Shown here: piece after piece, positions 57,521-64,000 of the stretch
Layout: every line of letters starts with the position of its first letter
Numbering within the stretch: position 1 is the first letter of the stretch
Assembly: GCF_002261425.1 (NCBI RefSeq)
Contig: NZ_NEVJ01000003.1
Coordinates: forward strand, 2,790,001-2,854,000
Reading direction: 5' to 3'
Origin: Bordetella genomosp. 9
GTDB lineage: Bacteria; Pseudomonadota; Gammaproteobacteria; Burkholderiales; Burkholderiaceae_B
Length of the DNA: 64,000 nucleotides
The notes under the pieces: model-generated
Databases searched by the model: none
Seen by the model: only the letters and a program-made list of their open reading frames with translations
Told to the model about the DNA's origin: nothing
Program-made: the position numbers and the translations under genes

Positions 57521-59249
57521 ATCGCGCCTGGACCTGCTGGCGCAGCACGAAGCGCTGCAGCTTGCCGGTTTCGGTGCGCGGCAAGGCATTCACGAATTCG
57601 ATCTGCCGGGGGTATTTGTAGGGCGCGATGCCGGCCTTCACGAACTCCTGCAGCGCCATGGCCAGCGCCGCGTCACCGCGGTAACCCGGCTTGAGCACGA
57701 CATAGGCCTTCACCACCTGACCGCGTTCGTCGTCGGGCGCGCCGACCACGCCGCATTCGGCCACGGCGGCATGGCGCAGCAAGGCGTCCTCGACTTCGGG
57801 GCCGGCGATGTTGTAGCCGGCGGAAACGATCATGTCGTCGTTGCGCGCCTGGTAGAAGAAATAGCCATCGGCGTCCTGCACGAAGGTGTCGCCGGGCAGG
57901 TTCCAGCCCTGGCGCACGAACTCGCGCTGGCGCGGGTCGGCCAGGTAACGGCAGCCCGTGGGGCCCTTGACGGCCAGGCGGCCGGGCTGGCCGAACGGCA
58001 CGGGCTGCATATTGTCGTCCACGACCTGCGCGATGTAGCCGGGCACCACCTTGCCGATGGCGCCACGGCGCACTTCATGCTCCGGGCTGGAGACGAAAAC
58101 GTGGATCATCTCGGTGCCGCCGATGCCATCGATCATCTCGATGCCCGTGGCCTGCTTCCACAATTGCCGCGTGGCGTCGGGCAGCGCCTCGCCGGCGGAA
58201 ACGCTCTTGCGCAGCGTCCGCAGGTCGTAGCGATCCGCCAGCCCGGCCATCTGCCGGTAGAACGTGGGCGCGGTGAACACGATGGTCGCGCCGAAATCCT
58301 GGATCAGTTTCAACAGGGCGTCCGGCGTGAGCTTCTCCGCCAGCAGCGCGCAGGCGCCGATACGCAGCGGAAAGCACAGCAGGCCGCCCAGGCCGAAGGT
58401 GAAGGCGAGCGGCGGCGTGCCGCAGAAGATATCGTCGGGCGTCGGCCGGATGACGTGGCGCGGGAACAGGTCGCACATCGCCAGCACGTCGCGATGAAAA
58501 TGCATGCAGCCCTTGGGCTTGCCGGTGGTGCCGCTGGTGAAGGCGATCAGGCACACGTCGTCGGCGGCGGTGTCGCAGGCGGTGAAACCCGCCGGCTTGG
58601 CGCGCGCGAGACTGTCCAGGCTGTCGGGCGCCGTGTCGTTGAAATACACGATGCGCTGAAGATCGGCGCCGTGGTACTCGTGGCCGGGCTGCGTGCAGGG
58701 CAAGGCTTCGTCCTTGAGACGGACGTCGCACAGCATGGCGCTGACGCACGCCTTGTCGATGATCTGCTTCAGTTCCTTGGCGCGCAGCAGCGGCATGGTG
58801 GGCACGGTAACCAGGCCCGCCTTGATCGCGCCCAGCCAGGAGGCGGCCATCATGGGATTGTTTGGGCCGCGCAGCAGCACGCGATTGCCGGGCACCAGGC
58901 CCATGTCCTCGACCAGCACGCGGGCGATCCGGTCGGTCAGGTCGGCCAGCTCGGCATAGGTCATGGCGGCCTGCCCGCCGTCCGCCGTGGGCCAGCGCAA
59001 GGCGATGCGATCGCCCTGCCCGCGCGCGACGACGGCGTCGACGAGTTCGACGGCGCAGTTCAGGCGCGCGGGGTACGCGGTCGTGGGCCAGGATGGGTCG
59101 TCGCTACGCGCGCCGGCGCCGACAGCGCCCGGGGCCATCGCGTCCAGGCCTTCCAGCAGCAGCTCGGGCCATTCCTCCGGCGGCGGCAGGTTGTCGCGGG
59201 CGAACGTATCCACATGGGCCGTTGCCGTCTTTTCCAGCGTTGCTTGCAT
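57519..59249 (-). CDS. Aryl-CoA ligase, 2-aminobenzoate/benzoate-CoA ligase type
   Basis: AMP-forming ligase of 576 residues that activates an aromatic acid with ATP and CoA. Core motifs are TSGTTGKPKG, GIGGTEMIHVF, GDTFVQDADGYFFYQARNDD and the catalytic C-terminal lysine in RTETGKLQR. A strong AAGGGG ribosome site precedes the ATG at 59249. The DMIVSAGYNIAGPEVE segment and the fused monooxygenase/reductase in the same cluster suggest 2-aminobenzoate (anthranilate) or salicylate as substrate; this is inference. Confidence 0.9.
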   Translation of the reverse strand: MQATLEKTATAHVDTFARDNLPPPEEWPELLLEGLDAMAPGAVGAGARSDDPSWPTTAYPARLNCAVELVDAVVARGQGDRIALRWPTADGGQAAMTYAELADLTDRIARVLVEDMGLVPGNRVLLRGPNNPMMAASWLGAIKAGLVTVPTMPLLRAKELKQIIDKACVSAMLCDVRLKDEALPCTQPGHEYHGADLQRIVYFNDTAPDSLDSLARAKPAGFTACDTAADDVCLIAFTSGTTGKPKGCMHFHRDVLAMCDLFPRHVIRPTPDDIFCGTPPLAFTFGLGGLLCFPLRIGACALLAEKLTPDALLKLIQDFGATIVFTAPTFYRQMAGLADRYDLRTLRKSVSAGEALPDATRQLWKQATGIEMIDGIGGTEMIHVFVSSPEHEVRRGAIGKVVPGYIAQVVDDNMQPVPFGQPGRLAVKGPTGCRYLADPRQREFVRQGWNLPGDTFVQDADGYFFYQARNDDMIVSAGYNIAGPEVEDALLRHAAVAECGVVGAPDDERGQVVKAYVVLKPGYRGDAALAMALQEFVKAGIAPYKYPRQIEFVNALPRTETGKLQRFVLRQQVQAR

Positions 59250-59283
59250 GACGTTCCCCTTGATGCCGGAGTCCTGCCCCGGT

Positions 59284-60459
59284 TCAACCGCCCTTCAACA
59301 ATGCACGGGCAATGATGAGTTTCTGCACTTCGGTCGCGCCTTCGTAGATGCGCAGGGCGCGGATCTCGCGGTACAGCTTTTCCACCGGCATGCCGGACAC
59401 CACGCCGGCGCCGCCGAACATCTGCAGGGCGCGGTCGATGACGGACTGCGCCGATTCCGTCGCCATCATCTTGGCCATCGCGGCCTCGCGCGTGGTGGAC
59501 CGGCCCTGGACGTCGCGCTGCCAGGCGGCGCGGTAGGTCAGCAGCGCCGATGCGTCGATGGCCGTCGCCATGTCGCCCAGCGCCGCCTGCGTCAGTTGCA
59601 GATCGCCCAGGGTCTGGCCGAACATCTGCCTGGAGGTCGCGCGCGCCAGCGCTTCCGCCAAGGCGCGGCGGGCGAATCCCAGCGCCGCCGCCGCGACGGA
59701 CGCGCGGAAGATGTCCAGCGTCATCATGGCCAGCTTGAACCCCTGCCCTGCTTCGCCCAGGCGCTGCGACACGGGAACGCGGCAGTCATCGAAGCGCAGC
59801 GTGGCCAGGGGATGCGGCGCGATCACCTGTATGCGCTCGGCGATGCTGAAGCCCGGCGTACCGGCATCCACCACGAACGCACTGATGCCGCGCGCGCCGG
59901 GCGCTTCGCCCGTGCGGGCGAACACGCAATAGAAGTCGGCGATGCCGCCGTTGGAAATCCAGGTCTTGCTGCCGTTCAGTACATAGTGATCGCCATCCAG
60001 GCGCGCCTCGCAGGCCATGGCGGCGACGTCGGATCCGGCGTCCGCCTCGGACAGGGCGAAGGCGGCGATGGCCGCACCGCTCGCCACGCGCGGCAGATAG
60101 CGGGCACGCAGGGCATCCGATCCGGCCAGTGCGATGGCGCCGCTGCCCAGGCCCTGCATGGCGAAGGCGAAGTCCGCCAGGCCGTCGTGGCGCGCCAGCG
60201 TTTCGCGCAGGATGCAGACGGCGCGCGAATCGACGGCGGGCAGCGCGCCGCCCCAGGCGCCGTCCGGCCCCGCGGGCACGCAGTAGCGCAGCCACCCCGC
60301 CTGGCCCAGCGTCGCGACCAGGGCGCGGCATGCCGCATCGGTGTCGGCATGGTCCGGCTCCCCCAGGGACGACGCGCACCACGCGTCCAGCTCGGTGGCC
60401 AGCTGCCTGTGGGTGTCCGCGAAGAATGGCCAGGTAAGCCAATCGGCATGTGCGTTCAT
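59284..60459 (-). CDS. Acyl-CoA dehydrogenase
   Basis: FAD-dependent alpha,beta-dehydrogenase, 391 residues. [16 protein letters not shown] and [15 protein letters not shown] are the flavin-binding motifs, and the catalytic base is E373 in [13 protein letters not shown]. An unusual N-terminal part (about 1-60) is only weakly like the family. In the cluster it probably oxidises a CoA ester formed after ring opening or reduction. It lies 13 bases after the crotonase gene. Confidence 0.92.
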   Translation of the reverse strand: MNAHADWLTWPFFADTHRQLATELDAWCASSLGEPDHADTDAACRALVATLGQAGWLRYCVPAGPDGAWGGALPAVDSRAVCILRETLARHDGLADFAFAMQGLGSGAIALAGSDALRARYLPRVASGAAIAAFALSEADAGSDVAAMACEARLDGDHYVLNGSKTWISNGGIADFYCVFARTGEAPGARGISAFVVDAGTPGFSIAERIQVIAPHPLATLRFDDCRVPVSQRLGEAGQGFKLAMMTLDIFRASVAAAALGFARRALAEALARATSRQMFGQTLGDLQLTQAALGDMATAIDASALLTYRAAWQRDVQGRSTTREAAMAKMMATESAQSVIDRALQMFGGAGVVSGMPVEKLYREIRALRIYEGATEVQKLIIARALLKGG

Positions 60460-60472
60460 GTGGATGTCCTGG

Positions 60473-61357
60473 TCAATCGCCTTCGAAGCGCGGCTGTTTT
60501 TTGTCGACGAAGGCCTCGTAGGCGCGCCGGAAATCGCGCGTCTGCATGCAGATCGCCTGGGCCTGGGCTTCCGCCTCGATGGCTTCGTCCACGCCCATAT
60601 TCCATTCCTGGTGCAGCAGCTTCTTGGTCATGCCGTGCGCGAAGGTCGGCCCGGCGGCCAGTTGCTCGGCCAGGGCGTGGGCGGCCGGCATCAGCGCGCC
60701 CGGTTCGTGCAGGGCGTTGAAGAATCCCCATGCCTCGCCTTCCTGGGCGCTCATCGAGCGGCCGGTGTACAGCAGTTCCGACGCCCTGCCCTGGCCGATC
60801 ATGCGCGGCAGCAGCGAGCAGGCGCCCATGTCGGCGCCGGCCAGCCCGACGCGGGTGAACAGGAAGGCGGTGCGGGCCCGCGGCGTGCCCAGCCGCATAT
60901 CGGAGGCCAGCGCGATCATGGCGCCGGCGCCCGCGCAGACGCCATCGACCGCGGCCACGATGGGCTGCGGGCAGGCGCGCATGGCCTTGACCAGGTCGCC
61001 CGTCATGCGGGTGAAGTCCAGCAGCTCGGGCATGGTCATGCGCGTGAGCGGACCGATGATTTCGTGGACGTCGCCGCCGGAACAGAAGTTGTCGCCGGCG
61101 CCGGTCACGACCAGCACCTTGATATCGGTCGCATAGACCAGCGCGCGGAACAGGTCGCGCAGTTCGGCATAGGAATCGAAGGTCAGCGGGTTCTTGCGCT
61201 CCGGGCGGTCCAGGGTGATGACGCCGACCTTGCCGCCGTCGCGCGTCTCCCAGCGGAAGGTGCGTGGCCGGGTGTCGGCCATGGGCCGCCGATGATGCGC
61301 CATGCCGGGATAGCCGGCCGGGTCATGCGGCAGCGGGGTTGACGGGGTATCGCTCAT
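60473..61357 (-). CDS. Enoyl-CoA hydratase/isomerase (crotonase) family protein
   Basis: Crotonase-fold protein of 294 residues, with the oxyanion-hole segments [10 protein letters not shown] and [11 protein letters not shown]. The two glutamates that serve water addition in classical hydratases (GGGCEL and QPE positions) are replaced, as the local sequence reads GAGAMI and FLFTR. The reaction may therefore not be simple hydration; ring cleavage or isomerisation is possible. It has an N-terminal extension of about 35 residues. Confidence 0.88.
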   Translation of the reverse strand: MSDTPSTPLPHDPAGYPGMAHHRRPMADTRPRTFRWETRDGGKVGVITLDRPERKNPLTFDSYAELRDLFRALVYATDIKVLVVTGAGDNFCSGGDVHEIIGPLTRMTMPELLDFTRMTGDLVKAMRACPQPIVAAVDGVCAGAGAMIALASDMRLGTPRARTAFLFTRVGLAGADMGACSLLPRMIGQGRASELLYTGRSMSAQEGEAWGFFNALHEPGALMPAAHALAEQLAAGPTFAHGMTKKLLHQEWNMGVDEAIEAEAQAQAICMQTRDFRRAYEAFVDKKQPRFEGD

Positions 61358-61387
61358 CGTTGATCTCCTGGGGCGGTCGCGTTCACG

Positions 61388-62245
61388 CTATCCCGCCATG
61401 ATTTCGCCGCCGTCCACCGGGATGGCCTGGCCATTGATCGCGCCCGCGCCGGGCTGGCACAGCCATGCCACGGCGTGGGCGACCTCGCTCGGCTGCACCA
61501 GCCGGCCCTGCGGATTGCGTTCGGCCAGCCGGGCGCGTGCGCCTGCTTCGTCCATGCCGGTCTTGGCCACGATGTTGCGCACGGCGTCGCGGACGATGTC
61601 GGTGTCGGTGTAGCCCGGGCATACCGCGTTTACCGTGACGCCCTTGGCGGCGGTTTCCAGCGCCAGCGCGCGGGTCAGTCCGATGACGCCGTGCTTGGCC
61701 GCGCAATACGCGCTGACGTAGGCATAGCCGGCCAGGCCCGCCGTGCTGGCGACGTTGACGATACGGCCCCAGCGCGCGGCCAGCATGCCGGGCAGCGCGG
61801 CCTGTATGCAGTGGAAGGTGCCGGTCAGGTTGACCGCCAGCATGCTTGCCCACAAGGCGGCGTCGGTGCGGTCGAAGCGTTCGCTGCGCGCCTGGCCGGC
61901 GTTGTTGACCAGGATGCCGACGGGACCGGATGCGTCGGCCGCCCATGCGAAGGCGCCGGCCAGCGCGTCGGGGTCGGTGATGTCGGCGGCCTGCCATTGG
62001 ACGCGGGCGGTGGCGGTATGCCGCCGCGCGAGCGCGTCCGCGGCCTGTTCCAGGGACGCCGCGTCGCGGCCCAGCAGCGTGACGGCGGCGCCGTCGCGCA
62101 GCAGCCGTTCGGCGATGGCCAGACCGATGCCGCGGCCGCCGCCGGTGACCAGGGCATGGCGGCCGGCCAGCGAGGTATCGGCCCGCGGATCGCCGGCGGC
62201 CGCGCCGGCCGCGGATTCGTCGTGCGTGTTTTGGTCCGCGCTCAT
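61388..62245 (-). CDS. Short-chain dehydrogenase/reductase
   Basis: NAD(P)-dependent Rossmann enzyme of 285 residues. The cofactor motif TGGGRGIG is at 34-41, NNAG at about 114-117 and the catalytic set is S167, Y180 and K184 (YCAAK). Likely a 3-hydroxyacyl-CoA dehydrogenase step in the aromatic-CoA route. Its start overlaps the monooxygenase stop (ATGA), and 30 bases separate it from the crotonase gene. Confidence 0.9.
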   Translation of the reverse strand: MSADQNTHDESAAGAAAGDPRADTSLAGRHALVTGGGRGIGLAIAERLLRDGAAVTLLGRDAASLEQAADALARRHTATARVQWQAADITDPDALAGAFAWAADASGPVGILVNNAGQARSERFDRTDAALWASMLAVNLTGTFHCIQAALPGMLAARWGRIVNVASTAGLAGYAYVSAYCAAKHGVIGLTRALALETAAKGVTVNAVCPGYTDTDIVRDAVRNIVAKTGMDEAGARARLAERNPQGRLVQPSEVAHAVAWLCQPGAGAINGQAIPVDGGEIMAG

Positions 62246-64000
62246 GCATCGCTCCTGGCGTCACCCGCCGGCGCGGCGACGGCGGCGGCGCGGGCGAAAT
62301 TGGTTTCCAGCTGGCGCTTGCCGGCCAGGTAATGCACCGGCCAGTCGATGCCGGTATAGCCCACGCGCGCGACTTCCCGCAGCGTCCAGGCCGGGTCGGC
62401 CAGGTGCGGGCGCGCCAGCGCGCACAGGTCCGCGCGCCCCGACGCGATGATGCCGTTCACGTGATCGGCCTCGAAGATCGCGCCCACCGCGATGGTGGGT
62501 ATGCCGGCCTCATTGCGGATGCGGTCGGCGAAAGGCGTCTGGTACATGCGCCCGTATACGGGATGCTGGTCGGGACTGACCTGTCCCGAGGAGCAGTCGA
62601 TCATATCGGCGCCGGCCGCCTTGAAGCGCCGCGCGATCTCCACGGCGTCATCCGCGGTGATGCCGCCTTCCACCCAGTCATGGGCCGAAATCCGCACCGA
62701 CATCGGCAGCTTGGCCGGCCATGCGGCGCGCACGGCGGCAAAGACCTCCAGCGGATAGCGCAGCCGCGCGTCCAGGTCGCCGCCGTATTCGTCGTCGCGC
62801 CGGTTGGTGAGCGGCGAGATGAAGCTGGACAGCAGATAGCCGTGCGCGCAATGCAGTTCCAGCCAGTCGAAGCCAGCCGCGGCCGCGCGCCGCGTCGCCG
62901 CGACGAAATCGTCGCGCACGCGGTCCATGTCCTGGCGCGTCATCGCTTTCGGCGCCTGCGAAAGCCCTGGCAGATAAGGCATGGCCGACGCAGACAGCAG
63001 CGGCCAGTTGCCCTCCGGCAAAGGGTGATCCATCTGTTGCCAGCCCACCTGCGTGGAGCCCTTGCGTCCGGCATGTCCCAGCTGGATGCCGATGCGGGCA
63101 TCGCTGTTGCCGTGCACGAAAGCGACGATGCGGGCGAACGCCCGTGCCTGCTCGTCGTTCCACAGGCCCGGGCAACCCGGGGTGATGCGGGCATCCGCCG
63201 ACGGGCAGGTCATTTCCACCATGACGAGTCCCGCGCCACCCAGCGCCCTGGCGCCCAGATGCACCAGATGGAAATCGCCCGGCACGCCATCGGTGCAGGC
63301 GTACATGGCCATCGGCGACACCACGATACGGTTCTTCAGCCGCACGCCGCGCGCTTCATACGGCGTCAGCATGGGCAGCGGCGGGCGATTGGACGCCCCG
63401 CCGTCGGCGCCGACGCGCGCCGCCAGCCAGTGCTCGTAGTCCTGCAACCAGGCAGGATCGCGCAGGCGCAGGTTCTCGTGTGAAATCCGCTGCGAGCGCG
63501 TCAGCAGGGAATAGGCGAACTGCTCGGGCTCCAGGCAGGCGTAACGGTCGACGTGCTCGAACCACTCGGTGGAGTTGCGCGCGGCGTTCTGGATCTTCAG
63601 GACTTCGACGCCGCGGATGTCTTCGTAGCGCTGCAACGCGACGCGCAGATGAGCGGCGGCGCCATGGTCGCTGTGGTCGCCGTGGCAGTCATCGATGGCA
63701 TGGCCGAGCGCCGGCGTCGCCGGCGCCGTCAACTGGTCGGCCAGCTCGATGGCATCCTCCAGCGCCAGCTTGGTGCCCGAGCCGATGGAGAAATGCGCGG
63801 TGTGCGCGGCGTCGCCCATCAGCACGACGGGTATGTCACGCTGGCCGCGCTCGGTGTCGAGCCGGTTCCAGTGCACCCAGTGGTGACAGATCACGCGCGG
63901 AAAGCGGATCCAGATCGCCGAACCGCGCAGGTGCCCGGCATTGCTCATCAGCGGCTTGCCGTCCAGCCAGGGCGCGAACAGGGTTTCGCAATAGCGGATG
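62242..64000 (-). CDS. Fused FAD monooxygenase/flavin reductase, salicylyl-CoA 5-hydroxylase or 2-aminobenzoyl-CoA monooxygenase/reductase type, N-terminus cut by window edge
   Basis: About 586 codons are visible; the frame is open to base 64000 ([18 protein letters not shown] precedes an internal Met), so the start lies outside. The first part is the end of a flavin hydroxylase ([22 protein letters not shown] binds FAD ribityl/phosphate). From about residue 210 of the visible part an Old-Yellow-Enzyme barrel follows ([50 protein letters not shown]). This two-enzyme fusion is the hallmark of 2-aminobenzoyl-CoA monooxygenase/reductase and salicylyl-CoA hydroxylase. It heads the operon. Confidence 0.9.
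   Translation of the reverse strand, partial: IRYCETLFAPWLDGKPLMSNAGHLRGSAIWIRFPRVICHHWVHWNRLDTERGQRDIPVVLMGDAAHTAHFSIGSGTKLALEDAIELADQLTAPATPALGHAIDDCHGDHSDHGAAAHLRVALQRYEDIRGVEVLKIQNAARNSTEWFEHVDRYACLEPEQFAYSLLTRSQRISHENLRLRDPAWLQDYEHWLAARVGADGGASNRPPLPMLTPYEARGVRLKNRIVVSPMAMYACTDGVPGDFHLVHLGARALGGAGLVMVEMTCPSADARITPGCPGLWNDEQARAFARIVAFVHGNSDARIGIQLGHAGRKGSTQVGWQQMDHPLPEGNWPLLSASAMPYLPGLSQAPKAMTRQDMDRVRDDFVAATRRAAAAGFDWLELHCAHGYLLSSFISPLTNRRDDEYGGDLDARLRYPLEVFAAVRAAWPAKLPMSVRISAHDWVEGGITADDAVEIARRFKAAGADMIDCSSGQVSPDQHPVYGRMYQTPFADRIRNEAGIPTIAVGAIFEADHVNGIIASGRADLCALARPHLADPAWTLREVARVGYTGIDWPVHYLAGKRQLETNFARAAAVAAPAGDARSDA

Overview
This window is chromosomal core sequence from a high-GC betaproteobacterium, most likely family Alcaligenaceae (Bordetella/Achromobacter type). 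The signs are a Bug-type tripartite tricarboxylate receptor beside a LysR regulator, an AKK-repeat histone H1-like protein resembling Bordetella BpH1, the rplM-rpsI-argC-erpA-anmK-tyrS order, the aroQ-accB-accC-prmA cluster, and strongly GC-ending codons throughout. The organism call is inference from gene content, not from a search. I saw no rRNA, tRNA, insertion sequence, prophage or CRISPR array. About sixty protein genes are packed tightly, many with ATGA start/stop overlaps.

Layout. 1-7.1 kb: tyrS (cut by the left edge), divergent from an M23 peptidase and anmK; then, read leftward, rplM-rpsI, a terminator, argC, a coiled-coil membrane protein and erpA. 7.1-11.6 kb: a complete leftward branched-chain amino-acid-type ABC transporter (binding protein, livH, livM, livG, livF). 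11.8-19 kb: pmbA divergent from darP, a carboxylesterase, a PatZ-like acyl-CoA-synthetase/acetyltransferase fusion, gltX and a lipoprotein. 19-22 kb: a LysR gene divergent from a hydrolase and a Bug receptor. 22-26.5 kb: class I ribonucleotide reductase nrdAB behind a promoter with two candidate NrdR boxes. 26.8-35.5 kb: histone H1-like gene, YggT, a glycine-zipper lipoprotein, then leftward aroQ-accB-accC-prmA-DUF3426-PfkB, and a TlpA-like thioredoxin. 35.5-39.5 kb: mpl, yqiA and an RNB-domain nuclease.

39.5-47.9 kb holds the most unusual locus: an OmpR-type response regulator; a histidine kinase whose polypeptide continues, through a signal-peptide-like segment, into a complete periplasmic ABC solute-binding domain; then a free paralogous binding protein, a double-length permease, an ATPase and a TonB-like protein. 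The kinase appears to carry its own tethered copy of the binding protein of the transporter it probably controls.

47.9-57 kb: aroE, mtgA, lptG and apaH rightward; plsC, ruvX, yqgE and rubredoxin leftward; a thiD-like gene, thiE and hemL rightward. 57-64 kb: a leftward catabolic operon (FAD monooxygenase/flavin reductase fusion cut by the right edge, SDR, crotonase, acyl-CoA dehydrogenase, aryl-CoA ligase, RidA-like protein) that fits aerobic CoA-dependent degradation of 2-aminobenzoate or a related aromatic acid.
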